A DNA stretch of 64,000 nucleotides. Origin: Desulfarculales bacterium UBA702. GTDB lineage: Bacteria > Desulfobacterota > Syntrophobacteria > Syntrophobacterales > Syntrophobacteraceae. The stretch covers positions 50,431-114,430 of the forward strand of contig DBMI01000110.1 of assembly GCA_002298165.1 (NCBI GenBank), written 5' to 3'. The position numbers were made by a program, and so were the translations under genes. Every line of letters starts with the position of its first letter. Position 1 is the stretch's first letter. This document shows positions 27,935 through 37,317 of this stretch, piece by piece. A model generated the notes under the pieces. The model was not told where the DNA came from. It saw only the letters and a program-made list of their open reading frames with translations, and ran no database searches.

Positions 27935-28881
27935 TTCTTGTCCTCCACTGGTTCATAGGACACATCTATCCCCCTGGTCGGCTGGCCGGCATCTGTTTCG
28001 CCTATGAAAGTCACAGCGATATAGTTGCCGACGTCCCAGATCTTTTCCGATTCAAGGTCCTTTTTGAAGTAGGGCATTGCGGTTCCGGTGATTCCATTCA
28101 TGATCTGGTAGTAGAGGATGCCGCCCGTGATTCCCCTGTTTTGGAGTATGGTAAAGTTAAGAGGTGGAGGATATAGAAACGGCTGGGCCGGACCCATTCC
28201 ATCCCCAATCGGGCCGTGACATCCGATGCAGAAGCTTTGGTAGACCCTGTGCCCCCGGTCAAGTCCAGGAACCGAAGTCCTGTACGGGTTCGGCAGCTTC
28301 GTCCAGGGCTCTGGAACGTGACCGTGAAGCCATTCCACATTCTTGTCAGGTCCGGCTTCGAAGGCCTTTATTGCTTCCGATTTCCAGTATTTTTGCCGCT
28401 CAACCCTGCCGTCAGCCTGCTTGAACCCGAGGCTCTGCTTGTAGGCTATCAGAGCAAGGATATTTTCCTGTCCGAGGAATTCCCAGGAAGGCATCACGGA
28501 GTCTGGCCTTACAAACCTGGGGTTTACAAAATGGGCCAAGTGCCAGTCATCCGGATGCTCGCCTCCCTCCTGCGAAAGATCCGGGCCGGTGCGCTCGGTA
28601 CCGAGCAAGTGCGGGCTCTCCGCGATGTAATCACCCGACTTCGAGATTCGCTGCGCCCCTATGTCCCAGTCGAAATCCCGGATGTATTGCGTATGGCAAT
28701 AGGTACATCCGTTATTTACATAGATTTCGCGGCCTTTTTCCTCGAGCGGTGTCCGTGCCCTGAAAATATCTGAGGGCCGCTCGGTTTGCCAGATCGCCCA
28801 CGGACGCAGGACGTTCATGAGCAGAACCGGCGAGATAATGATTATTCCGCCCAGTACCAATACGAGTGGCGTCATCTTCAT
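27931..28881 (-). CDS. ccoO: cbb3 oxidase dihaem subunit, CcoO fused to a CcoP-like cytochrome c
   Basis: 316 residues. One N-terminal TM helix, then a CcoO domain with haem site CTYCHTQYIRD near residues 59-69 and the CcoO-like PxLLGTxRxGPDLS segment; after a linker, a second cytochrome c domain has CIGCHGPIGDGMG near residue 218 and AMPYF as likely axial Met. In classical cbb3 oxidases these are separate subunits (CcoO, CcoP). It should carry electrons into CcoN. The gene overlaps ccoN by ATGA. Confidence 0.85.
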   Translation of the reverse strand: MKMTPLVLVLGGIIIISPVLLMNVLRPWAIWQTERPSDIFRARTPLEEKGREIYVNNGCTYCHTQYIRDFDWDIGAQRISKSGDYIAESPHLLGTERTGPDLSQEGGEHPDDWHLAHFVNPRFVRPDSVMPSWEFLGQENILALIAYKQSLGFKQADGRVERQKYWKSEAIKAFEAGPDKNVEWLHGHVPEPWTKLPNPYRTSVPGLDRGHRVYQSFCIGCHGPIGDGMGPAQPFLYPPPLNFTILQNRGITGGILYYQIMNGITGTAMPYFKKDLESEKIWDVGNYIAVTFIGETDAGQPTRGIDVSYEPVEDKK

Positions 28882-30278
28882 TGCGTTAATCCAATTGCCT
28901 GTTCCGTTTCAAATTCCTGGCTTTCCGTCGCCGGCTCTCCCACAATGCTTCTAATGATGTTGTAGAGCCCGATGAAAGCAGCCCCCACGAAAAGGACCCC
29001 GATTGATGCCCGCAGCACAAAGTAGACATGAATCATCGGAAGTGTGCGGTAAACCGTCTCTCCATTTAGCCAACTATTACCCTGCACCAGTCCTCCGGCC
29101 GTGAGTACGCCAAAAAAACCGGCCATGCCCAGCAAAAGGAGCCAGTACTGTACGTCGGCCAAACGGGTGCTGTAGAGTGGCCGTCCGGTAATTCTCGGCA
29201 GTATATAGTAGAGTCCGCCCAGGGCGATTGTTCCCGAAAAGCCGAATACGCCGAGATGAGAATGAGCGATTACCCAGTTGTTGAGATGAGTCATTCGCTG
29301 AACTACCGGCAGTGCCTGAATTGGGCCCTGAATGCAGGTGATGATGTACCAGACGAGTCCAGCCATCACGAACTTGCCCCCGATATCCTGGTGGAATAAT
29401 CCCAGGCGACCTCGCATTGTAAGCCAAAGGTTTACAAGAACCGTCATGACGGGAATTATCATCGCAATACTTCCCGAAATGGCTATTACCTTAAGATATG
29501 TCGGGATTGGAGTCTGAAGAATGTGATGGGACCCGATATGCGTGTATATGATCAGAATCGACCAGAAACCCACGAGTGAAAGCTTATGGCTGTATAGTGG
29601 ACTTCGCGCCACCCTTGGAACGATGTAATAAGCGACGGCCACCGCAAGGGGGGTGAGGAAAAGTCCAACGATTCCATGACCATAGAACCATGCCAGAATT
29701 CCGTCTGGCAGACCGTAGATTGCTCCCTTTTCGGGATTCCAGACGGCGTTTCCAAAAAAGTAAATGATCCAGGTAAATACGAGCCCTGCCAGAATATACC
29801 AGCTCGATACATACATTATCTTTTCGTTGCGTTTTACGGCGGTCTGGAAGCAATTGTAGAATATAAGTGCAAAAGCCAACAGAATCCCTATATCCGCCGG
29901 CCATATCCATTCGGCGTATTCGCGCCCCTGGGAATAGCCGAGGTCCAGGGCGATCAGGCCGACTGCGATCGAGATATTCCAGATCCACAGAGAAACTTTC
30001 CCGAGCCTTTCGCTCCAGAGCGGGGTCCGCAAAACGGCTGCAATAATATAAATGGACGCGCCAAGCAGGGCCGAGCCGACAAATCCGAAGATCATCGTGG
30101 TCGTGTGCATCGGCCTTATCCTGCTGAATACCAGCCACGAAATCCCGCCGAACAGATCGGGTACTACCATGTCCGTGGCATCGGCAATGCCTTCCAGGGT
30201 GCCGAGCACGAACCAGAAGGCAGAGCTCAGGAAAAAGAGCTTCGCGGTTCCGTTTTCTTCAACCTTCAATAATTGCAC
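28878..30278 (-). CDS. ccoN: cbb3-type cytochrome oxidase catalytic subunit I
   Basis: 466 residues, about twelve TM helices. Conserved His residues for low-spin haem b, haem b3 and CuB appear in order: PMHTTTMIFG, FYGHGIVG, GSHHILQTPIP and AHSHLGVFG. These fit a C-family haem-copper oxidase (cbb3), which reduces O2 with high affinity and pumps protons. GTG start (30276-30278) with GGGGTG upstream. The gene follows the alternative complex III genes, so ACIII is the likely source of electrons via the cytochromes c. Confidence 0.92.
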   Translation of the reverse strand: MQLLKVEENGTAKLFFLSSAFWFVLGTLEGIADATDMVVPDLFGGISWLVFSRIRPMHTTTMIFGFVGSALLGASIYIIAAVLRTPLWSERLGKVSLWIWNISIAVGLIALDLGYSQGREYAEWIWPADIGILLAFALIFYNCFQTAVKRNEKIMYVSSWYILAGLVFTWIIYFFGNAVWNPEKGAIYGLPDGILAWFYGHGIVGLFLTPLAVAVAYYIVPRVARSPLYSHKLSLVGFWSILIIYTHIGSHHILQTPIPTYLKVIAISGSIAMIIPVMTVLVNLWLTMRGRLGLFHQDIGGKFVMAGLVWYIITCIQGPIQALPVVQRMTHLNNWVIAHSHLGVFGFSGTIALGGLYYILPRITGRPLYSTRLADVQYWLLLLGMAGFFGVLTAGGLVQGNSWLNGETVYRTLPMIHVYFVLRASIGVLFVGAAFIGLYNIIRSIVGEPATESQEFETEQAIGLTQ

Positions 30279-30306
30279 TGCTTCACCCCATGCATTTGAT
30301 CGCCCA

Positions 30307-30846
30307 TCAGTGATGACAAGCCAGATAGCAGTCCAGTTGCGCGTTCTTTTTCTTGTGGCAGTCGATACAGAATTTCATCTGAAAGTTGTTGACGCGCAGC
30401 CGGTCCATCGATGCCACATCGCCGTGGCACTCCGTACATTCCAATTTGCCGAATTTAATATGCGGCAGGTGCCTGAATTTCACGAAATCAGGCACGAAGA
30501 AGATTCGCACCCAGGGCACCGGCACCCCATTATCGAGATGCTCCTTTTCCTTAACGATCTGAGGGTGCTTTGGAATAATATATTTATGGCAAAAAAAGCA
30601 TTTGCTCACCTCGGGAAGTCCTGCGTGTTCGCCGCGTTCTACATACGGATGACAGAACCTGCAGTTGATCTGCTTGACGCCCGCGTGAACCCTGTGGCTG
30701 AAATAGATCGGCTGAACGGGGCCTATGAACTGCGATGGGAACCAGTAAAAGAAATATACGCCCGTAAGCGTAAGTAACGAGGCTATCCAGAACCACAGGT
30801 TCCACCACTTGGCTGTGCGTTTCGATGCTTTTGCGCCGTCAGTCAT
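30307..30846 (-). CDS. Membrane-anchored multihaem cytochrome c (ActA-like)
   Basis: 179 residues. One N-terminal helix (WNLWFWIASLLTLTGVYFFY), then four CxxCH sites (CRFCH, CFFCH, CTECH, CIDCH) and a terminal CYLACH, which is CX3CH and may bind a fifth haem. ActA of alternative complex III is a pentahaem protein of this style. The start ATG (30844-30846, MTDGAK) lies 29 bases after actF; a longer frame from 31485 is antisense-frame noise inside actF. It is unusual that the gene follows actF and precedes ccoN, as actA normally leads the operon. Confidence 0.82.
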   Translation of the reverse strand: MTDGAKASKRTAKWWNLWFWIASLLTLTGVYFFYWFPSQFIGPVQPIYFSHRVHAGVKQINCRFCHPYVERGEHAGLPEVSKCFFCHKYIIPKHPQIVKEKEHLDNGVPVPWVRIFFVPDFVKFRHLPHIKFGKLECTECHGDVASMDRLRVNNFQMKFCIDCHKKKNAQLDCYLACHH

Positions 30847-30875
30847 AGTCTCCCGATCAACTTCGCCGAAGAGTT

Positions 30876-32099
30876 TCAGATAGTTTGCACCGCTTCCTCT
30901 TTTGGCTCGAGAGCCTTTCCGAGTAGTGGGTCGGAAAGTGCCACCACCGGGTATTTCGAAAGAAACCAGAGGACGCAGAAAGAGAAAAGTCCAAGCCACC
31001 CGAGGGTGATAAGCAATTCGACTATCCCGAGCGGCACAACGTTTGCCTTGAGGAGAGACGGGGCAACCAGCAGGAACTTCTCCAGCCAGATGCCAAACAG
31101 GATCCAGAGTGAAACCAAGGTCATAAGAAAGGGTTTCATCTTGATTTTTCTCAGCAACAGAACCAGGAACGGCACGACAAAAACGATGAAAAGAACCGCC
31201 CATGCCAGGGCCGACCAGGGATCTTCTTTTATGCGCGCAAGCACGTAGCGGGTCTCTTCGGGCTTGTTGCCGTACCAGATCACCAGAAACTGCACGTAGA
31301 AGAAATCTCCGCTTACAACGCAAAATGCGAAAAGCAGCTTCCCGAGGTCGTGAAACTGTTTTTTTCCTATCAGGCTCGAGAGTCCCATTTTCATTACCGC
31401 AAAGGCCGATATCAGGATGATGACCGCCAGACCCCCATAAAACGAGACCGCGAAATAATAGGCCCCGAAGAGAGTGCTGTACCAATGCCGGCTGAGTGAC
31501 ATCATGAAGTCAATGGCAATTGCTGTTAGAATGAAGGCGTAGAGGATGACGTAAGCGGTTGAAAACTTTGATTGGGCGCTGGATCTCGCGGCGAGGTTTC
31601 GATAATCTCCGCGGATATATTCCAGGTCGCTTTTAACGGAGTGGTAAACGAGTGCGAGCGCGACCATGGCCAGAACCAATATGGCTATTCCCTCACGGGC
31701 AAAGAAGAATTGCGTGTTGAGCCAGAAAGCCTTTTGAGGCTCGGGATCGAGTACCCACCAGAAAACTTTGTCCCTTGCTATAAAGAGCGGCCAGAGCAGC
31801 ACGAATGATAGTGGGAGAAATAGCGCGACCGATTCGGCGAGCCGCTTTACCGGCCTTCCCCAGCCCCCGTTCGTGATTACCAGGATAGGGGAAAGCAGAA
31901 GGGTGCCAAAGGCCAGTCCCGTCCAGTAGACAAAATTGGTCAGATAGGCGTTCCAGGCCCTCTCAGCGCTGCCGGAGTAAATACCGTAAAAGAAGGCGGC
32001 GGCTCCGGCCAGGAACAACACCAGCGAAACCAGCTTAAGAGCGCCCCAGTTTACCAATTTTCCGGCTGATTCGATTTCCCGGTAAATCTCGCTATTCAA
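30876..32099 (-). CDS. actF: Alternative complex III subunit ActF-like (NrfD-family-related)
   Basis: About 407 residues and ten TM helices. Long conserved segments such as NFVYWTGLAFGTLL and SRHWYSTLFGAYYFA are typical of ActF, the second quinone-side membrane subunit. I chose a TTG start (32097-32099) preceded by GGGAGG nine bases away; an ATG at 32141 would overlap actD by 50 bases with no ribosome site, its extra residues being the shifted frame of actD. It binds no haem and is thought to take part in proton movement. Confidence 0.88.
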   Translation of the reverse strand: MNSEIYREIESAGKLVNWGALKLVSLVLFLAGAAAFFYGIYSGSAERAWNAYLTNFVYWTGLAFGTLLLSPILVITNGGWGRPVKRLAESVALFLPLSFVLLWPLFIARDKVFWWVLDPEPQKAFWLNTQFFFAREGIAILVLAMVALALVYHSVKSDLEYIRGDYRNLAARSSAQSKFSTAYVILYAFILTAIAIDFMMSLSRHWYSTLFGAYYFAVSFYGGLAVIILISAFAVMKMGLSSLIGKKQFHDLGKLLFAFCVVSGDFFYVQFLVIWYGNKPEETRYVLARIKEDPWSALAWAVLFIVFVVPFLVLLLRKIKMKPFLMTLVSLWILFGIWLEKFLLVAPSLLKANVVPLGIVELLITLGWLGLFSFCVLWFLSKYPVVALSDPLLGKALEPKEEAVQTI

Positions 32100-32604
32100 T
32101 CCGGCGAACCTCCCTGGCTCCAAACTGCTCCATTCTGGCATAAATGCTGTCGCAATCCGATGCGGAACAATAGACGACTATTCCGAAAAGATCCTGGCTG
32201 AACCGCTTGTCGTAGTGCTTGGAGAGCTGCCGCTTGGGCATTTTGTTCATCCATAGCATTCCGCCAAGGCTGAAAAAGACAGCGAGCAGGATCAAGAATT
32301 CAAAGGCGGGAATCACTGTCGGGACATAAGGAATCGGATACTTCCCTCCGACGATGAAACGCCACTGGGCAGCCGTATACGCAGCCAGGAAAATGCCTGT
32401 GGCTATTCCGGCAATTGCTCCGAATAAGGTGAAGAAACGTCCGGGACCAAGTGAGGGCTCTCCGAGAGCCTCCCGAATCTCCGAGCTGCGAAAAGGTGAA
32501 TAAACCGAGTCGATCGGAATGTTTTCCGCCTTTAGTCGTCTTATCGCCTTAACGACCTCTTCCATATTCCCGAAGGTCCCTACTACAGCTGTTTGATTAG
32601 CCAT
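32092..32604 (-). CDS. actD: Alternative complex III subunit ActD (DUF3341)
   Basis: 170 residues. A soluble N-terminal part (VVGTFGNMEEVVKAIRRLKA) followed by two TM helices (LFGAIAGIATGIFLAAYTAA and EFLILLAVFFSLGGML) and a C-terminal soluble part. This is the DUF3341 layout of ActD. Start ATG at 32602-32604 is preceded by a G-rich site; an in-frame extension to 32745 lies within actC and looks non-coding. Structural role in the membrane arm. Confidence 0.87.
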   Translation of the reverse strand: MANQTAVVGTFGNMEEVVKAIRRLKAENIPIDSVYSPFRSSEIREALGEPSLGPGRFFTLFGAIAGIATGIFLAAYTAAQWRFIVGGKYPIPYVPTVIPAFEFLILLAVFFSLGGMLWMNKMPKRQLSKHYDKRFSQDLFGIVVYCSASDCDSIYARMEQFGAREVRRIE

Positions 32605-32618
32605 AAAGGCCGCCCCCC

Positions 32619-33989
32619 TCATCCTTTGATTTCCTCTGGAGGTATCGCTTCCTTGAGTTCCGTGATGGAGATGGTCGGCAAAAACTTGGCAAATAGCAGG
32701 AACAGGAAAAAGAAAAGCGAAAACGACCCTATCAGGATGCCCCACTCCACTATGGATGGGTACTTATAGACGCCCCACGAATAGGGGTCGTACTCGCGTG
32801 CCTGGGAACCCGCTATTATGACCAGGCGCTCGAACCACATACCAATGAGTACGAGAATGCCGATCGAGAAAAGGGCCTTTAAATTTGTTCGCACTTTCTT
32901 GAAGAAAAGGGCTATTGGAACAAAGACGTTGCATACGACCATTATCCAGTACAACCAGGAATAGTAGCCCGTCATCCGCCACTCATATTGAAACCTTTCA
33001 GGCTCGTTCCCGCTGTACACGGACATAAAATGCTCGACCGCGTAGGAATAGCCCACGATGAGACCGGTAAGAATGATCGTTCTGGCAATCTGCTCGAGCA
33101 CGTTGATTGTCAGGAGGTTTTCGAATTTGTAGATTTTGCGAAGAGGAATCAGGAGAACCAGGACCATTGCGAGTCCGGAATGAATTGCGCCCGCGACGAA
33201 ATAGGGGGCAAAAATTGTGCTGTGCCAGCCCGGGCTGATGCCAAGCGCGAAGTCCCATGAAACGACGCTGTGGACTGATATGACCAGCGGCGTGGCCAGG
33301 GCGGCAAAGAAAAGATAGGCTGTCCCGTAATGCCTCCAGTAGTCGTTTGAACCCTCCCAGCCCAGTGCCAGAAAGCCGTAGATCCTGCTTTTCATTCCGG
33401 TCGTACGATCCCTGATGGTTGCCAGGTCCGGGATCATTCCAGTGTACCAGAAAAGAAAACTTACCGTGAGATAGGTAGATATTGCGATTACATCGAATAC
33501 CAGGGGCGACTGAAAATTGGGCCAAAGATTGCGCTGGTTGGGGTAGGGTAATATCCAGTACACTATCCAGACACGCCCCAGGTGGATAAGGGGAAAGAGA
33601 CCGGCAATCATTACCGCGAAAATTGTCATTGCTTCGGATGCCCTGGATACCGAGGTGCGCCAGGAAGCCCGGAAAAGGAAAAGTATGGCGGAAATGAGGG
33701 TGCCGGAGTGTGCGATACCGACCCAGAAAACGAAATTGGTGAGATAGGAGGCCCACATCACCGGGTGCATTACGTTTGCGGCGCCAATGCCCGTGGCGAT
33801 CTGATATCCCCATGCAATGGCTCCGACTGCCACACCCAGTCCAGTCATCGCCACACAGAACCAGTAAAAAGTTCCAGGGTGCCACATCGTCCGAATGATC
33901 TGCATATCGGCGTCGGCGTAACTGGTGAGCCCTTGCGGCTGGCCACTTTCCATTAGATAAGTCCTCGGATTTGATTCTACAAAGGTCAT
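32619..33989 (-). CDS. actC: Alternative complex III subunit ActC (NrfD/PsrC family)
   Basis: 456 residues with about ten TM helices; typical segments are MHPVMWASYLTNFVFWVGIAHSGTLISAI and HSVVSWDFALGISPGWHSTI, shown here only in part. This NrfD-family subunit is thought to hold the quinol-oxidation site facing the periplasm and to pass electrons to ActB. It overlaps actB by ATGA. Family identity is clear. Confidence 0.92.
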   Translation of the reverse strand: MTFVESNPRTYLMESGQPQGLTSYADADMQIIRTMWHPGTFYWFCVAMTGLGVAVGAIAWGYQIATGIGAANVMHPVMWASYLTNFVFWVGIAHSGTLISAILFLFRASWRTSVSRASEAMTIFAVMIAGLFPLIHLGRVWIVYWILPYPNQRNLWPNFQSPLVFDVIAISTYLTVSFLFWYTGMIPDLATIRDRTTGMKSRIYGFLALGWEGSNDYWRHYGTAYLFFAALATPLVISVHSVVSWDFALGISPGWHSTIFAPYFVAGAIHSGLAMVLVLLIPLRKIYKFENLLTINVLEQIARTIILTGLIVGYSYAVEHFMSVYSGNEPERFQYEWRMTGYYSWLYWIMVVCNVFVPIALFFKKVRTNLKALFSIGILVLIGMWFERLVIIAGSQAREYDPYSWGVYKYPSIVEWGILIGSFSLFFFLFLLFAKFLPTISITELKEAIPPEEIKG

Positions 33990-36946
33990 GCCCTGATCTC
34001 CTGGGTCACCCTTTTCAGGTAGATCACTGCGGGCTTGGTATTTAGTTCGACCAGCACCTGGTAGGCCCTGACATCGTTAATCATTCGCGATACCCTGCTT
34101 TCCGGGTCCAAGAGGCTGCCGAAAATCAGCGCATTGGTCGGGCATGTCTGGGCACATGCGGTCGTGAAATCACCGTCTTTAACCTTGCGCCCCTTTTGCC
34201 TTGCTTCAATTTTGGCTTCTATTATGCGTTGGACGCAAAACGAGCATTTCTCCATGATCCCTTTTTGCCTTACGGTCACATCGGGATTGAGCTGCCATTT
34301 GAGCGGCGACGGCCTGGAGAATGAATACCAGTTAAAGCGCCTCACCTTGTAGGGATCGTTCTGGGAGCAAAACCGGGTACCGAAACAGCGGTTGTAGATC
34401 TGGTTATTTAAACCTTCCACGCTGTGCTGCGGGGCAAATATGGGGCAAACGTATTCGCACGGGGCGTTGTCGCAATGCTGGCAAAGCATGACCAGCCACC
34501 TCGCCAGCTTCGTTTCGTCGTCAAAATATCTCTGGACACGAATCCAGGACATCTCGCGACCCATTAGGACCTGCTCCCTCTTTACCACTGCGACATTATT
34601 TTCCGAATAGCACCCGACAACACAGGCACCGCAGCCGATACACCTGTCCATGTCCACTACCATGGACCATCGGTAATCCTTGTGCTCATGAGGTGGATAA
34701 AAATCTTTTGACTCATCGTAGCCCTTGGGGAGGGGGTAATCGATATAGGGCTGGGTCCCATTGGCAGCCATTTTATTGCGTTCATCCAGGCTGATTGTTT
34801 GCCAGAAATCGCGCCCGTGCTGGGAGAAGCTGCCATCAGTATGTGCTATGTCAAAACTTGCTCCCGTTTTGCGAACGGCAGCATACATTCCGGGGTTGCC
34901 GATACCTCCGGAAGTCATATCGATACCTGATGGCATTAATTTGAAGGGGTTTGCCGGAAGTCCATCGGCAAACCGGCCAAAGTTGGTGTGACCCTGTCCG
35001 ACAGGTATGGCCGCCACCCCCTTCGGTACGGTATATATTGGCAAGGCGGGAGCTTCCACTACCCCGAAATCGGTTTTCATCTCGATAAGGTCACCCTTGC
35101 CAAGATCCATCTCCCTTGCCGTTTCCGGATGAATCTCGACCCAGCCACCCCAAGTCGTCTGAGTCATCGAGTCCGGTATCTCCTGCACCCACAGATGATT
35201 TGCCGTCCGGCCGTCGAAAAACTGGATAGTTGGATAGACAACGACGGGCATACCTTTGCCCGGCTTCTGGCCCGGTGCCGGGAAGCTGAAAGCAGTTGTC
35301 GTTATCGATGGGGCAGGAGATGGAGATGGGGATTGCGGCCAGTATCCACCGCGCATTAACAGATTCTCCCAGAAAGACCGAAACGTTCCGCTTCCTCCCG
35401 AATCCTTATAGGCACGTGTCCAATAACCCTGGAGTGCAAGATTGAAATCCCTCCAGGGGAAACTGATTTCGCTTTTGACCTTCTTGCCGGTGGAGATGAG
35501 AATATCTCCCAGCCCCCTGGTGTTAAAAACAGGTCCCATTATCGGCTGCAAAAAGCCGGAAACCCCCTGTCTGGGCGAATAGTCACCCCAGGTCTCGAAG
35601 GAATAGTTTGCCGGGAGTACAAGGTTTGCCAAAGAACTTGTCTCGTCGACAGCCGGAGAAAAGCTCACTACATTGGGGACCGACTTCATTGCCCCGGCAA
35701 AATCCCACTCGCCGGGAAGTGAGAAGACCGGGTTTGCTCGGTAGATCAGCAGTAAATCCACCTCCCCCGCGCGCATTCGGTCCGCAAGGCCCTTCATCGA
35801 TTGAGCCGAGGCGGTCTTTGAATATGAATGGGGCCTGCCAAAGTCTACCGCATCCAGACTTTTCGGATTGAGAGTGCACAGGAGGTTTGCCGCAACCGCG
35901 GTTTCGGTCGCATTCGCAGAGAACATGGAACGCCCATCGGCGATGGCCATGGGCCGCGCGGCCCTGGCAAATTCGCCTGCCGCGGCCGATATCATGCCGG
36001 GATCGCATCCCGCCGCCGCCGCCGCTTTTTCCACCGACCAGTCTGCGGTAATTGCCCCGAGATAGGCGCGCCTGTCCGCCGGAATGCCCTTGATGAGGCC
36101 TCCGTCCAAAATTATCCGAAGCATACCCAGGGCAACGGCGTACTCCATGCCGGGACGAGTCTGAATCCACAGGTCCGCGTTGTTTGCGGTCATTGACAAG
36201 CGGGGACCGACAAATATGAATTTGTTTTTTTTGTCACCTTTCAAGGGGTGGAATTCCCCGAATTGCCGGGCGAACTCCAGGTTGGAAATCCAGGTTTCGA
36301 GAAAATCGGCGTTAAATGAGATCAGAAAGTCCAACCCATCCAACCGGTAGGTGGGAACCGCATCATTTTCGAATACAACCTTATTTGCCTGCCTCAAAGA
36401 TTCGTAAGCATAGGTTTCGTACATTACATGCCCGTTTTGCTGCCCCATTTCGGAGAGCCAATAGGCGGTCATATCCTCTAGCGATCCGGTGATTAAATCA
36501 GTCAGGAATACAATGCGGCCGGTCCCGCCACGGCGTGCTATGCCGTTTACGGTAGATGCCAGAAGATCCTGTCCATTTTCCCATTTGATTGGTTCGAGTT
36601 GTCCCGTCGCGCCACGGCGCATCGGTCCGGTAAAACGATCAGGGTTGTAGAGGCCGTGCAGGGAAGCCTGCCCGCGCATGCAAAGTTTCCCGCCGCTTAT
36701 TGGGTGTGCGGGATTTCCTTCGACCTTGATGACGCGGCCTTCGCGGTTTTTGGCAATCATGCCGCATCCGGCGGGGCATTCACGGCAGGTCGTCGCATAG
36801 TAGGCCGCCACGCCTGGAGTGACGTCTTCAGGTGGATCAATATATGGGATCAGGTAGCGTTTAGGTTCGCTACAACCGCTAAGAACTGCGCCTGTGCCGC
36901 AAACGCCGAAAAGCTTCAGAAATTCACGGCGGTTGAGATTTTGCAT
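33986..36946 (-). CDS. actB: Alternative complex III subunit ActB (molybdopterin-like domain + FeS)
   Basis: 986 residues: a Tat signal (NRREFLKLFGVCG) followed by a Cys that fits a lipobox (LSGC), a molybdopterin-oxidoreductase-like domain (to about residue 740, starting with CRECPAGC), and a C-terminal ferredoxin part with four cluster motifs (CIGCGACVVGCYSEN; CQHCDNAPCEYVCP; CSFCVQR with CAQTCPTN). In known ACIII structures the large domain holds no Mo cofactor. It should relay quinol electrons to the cytochrome c subunits on the periplasmic face. It is the first gene of the reverse operon. Confidence 0.92.
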   Translation of the reverse strand: MQNLNRREFLKLFGVCGTGAVLSGCSEPKRYLIPYIDPPEDVTPGVAAYYATTCRECPAGCGMIAKNREGRVIKVEGNPAHPISGGKLCMRGQASLHGLYNPDRFTGPMRRGATGQLEPIKWENGQDLLASTVNGIARRGGTGRIVFLTDLITGSLEDMTAYWLSEMGQQNGHVMYETYAYESLRQANKVVFENDAVPTYRLDGLDFLISFNADFLETWISNLEFARQFGEFHPLKGDKKNKFIFVGPRLSMTANNADLWIQTRPGMEYAVALGMLRIILDGGLIKGIPADRRAYLGAITADWSVEKAAAAAGCDPGMISAAAGEFARAARPMAIADGRSMFSANATETAVAANLLCTLNPKSLDAVDFGRPHSYSKTASAQSMKGLADRMRAGEVDLLLIYRANPVFSLPGEWDFAGAMKSVPNVVSFSPAVDETSSLANLVLPANYSFETWGDYSPRQGVSGFLQPIMGPVFNTRGLGDILISTGKKVKSEISFPWRDFNLALQGYWTRAYKDSGGSGTFRSFWENLLMRGGYWPQSPSPSPAPSITTTAFSFPAPGQKPGKGMPVVVYPTIQFFDGRTANHLWVQEIPDSMTQTTWGGWVEIHPETAREMDLGKGDLIEMKTDFGVVEAPALPIYTVPKGVAAIPVGQGHTNFGRFADGLPANPFKLMPSGIDMTSGGIGNPGMYAAVRKTGASFDIAHTDGSFSQHGRDFWQTISLDERNKMAANGTQPYIDYPLPKGYDESKDFYPPHEHKDYRWSMVVDMDRCIGCGACVVGCYSENNVAVVKREQVLMGREMSWIRVQRYFDDETKLARWLVMLCQHCDNAPCEYVCPIFAPQHSVEGLNNQIYNRCFGTRFCSQNDPYKVRRFNWYSFSRPSPLKWQLNPDVTVRQKGIMEKCSFCVQRIIEAKIEARQKGRKVKDGDFTTACAQTCPTNALIFGSLLDPESRVSRMINDVRAYQVLVELNTKPAVIYLKRVTQEIRA

Positions 36947-37317
36947 CTACCGAGCCCCTCACGGTTGGCAAAAATATACACGATTGATGCAGGGGTGCGG
37001 GAGACCGGCTTGGTGGGAAAACTGAAAAATGCCGCCGCAACCCTACTGGAATTAGGTCAGTACCGCTTAATAATTGAAGGAAAGATAATGTTGTACAGTG
37101 CGAATGCAATGGGGACGGCATTTCTCCAATACTGATTTCTTATAAGCTACTGAATATCAGGATAGTAATAACAACTCAGAAATGCAGAAATGGTATGATT
37201 CTCCTCGACTGAAGAGATTTCGATTTGAATCGGGCGGATATAACTCGGGTCAAGATTTGCGGTAATTACGTGATCCAGCTGTCAGCTTATCATGATAAGG
37301 TTGCCGTGGGTTCTTTA
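36947..37317. other. Promoter-bearing intergenic region before actB
   Basis: About 370 bases between the MoxR gene and actB, both reverse. It should hold the promoter of the respiratory operon. GAGGGG lies eight bases before the actB ATG. A TATATT stands about 35 bases further upstream on the reverse strand, but I find no matching -35 box and no clear FNR site. Confidence 0.4.

Noticed and set aside
30847..31485. N-terminal extension of the ActA-like cytochrome
   Set aside because: The extension is the shifted reading of actF; the ATG at 30846 begins a normal anchor helix.
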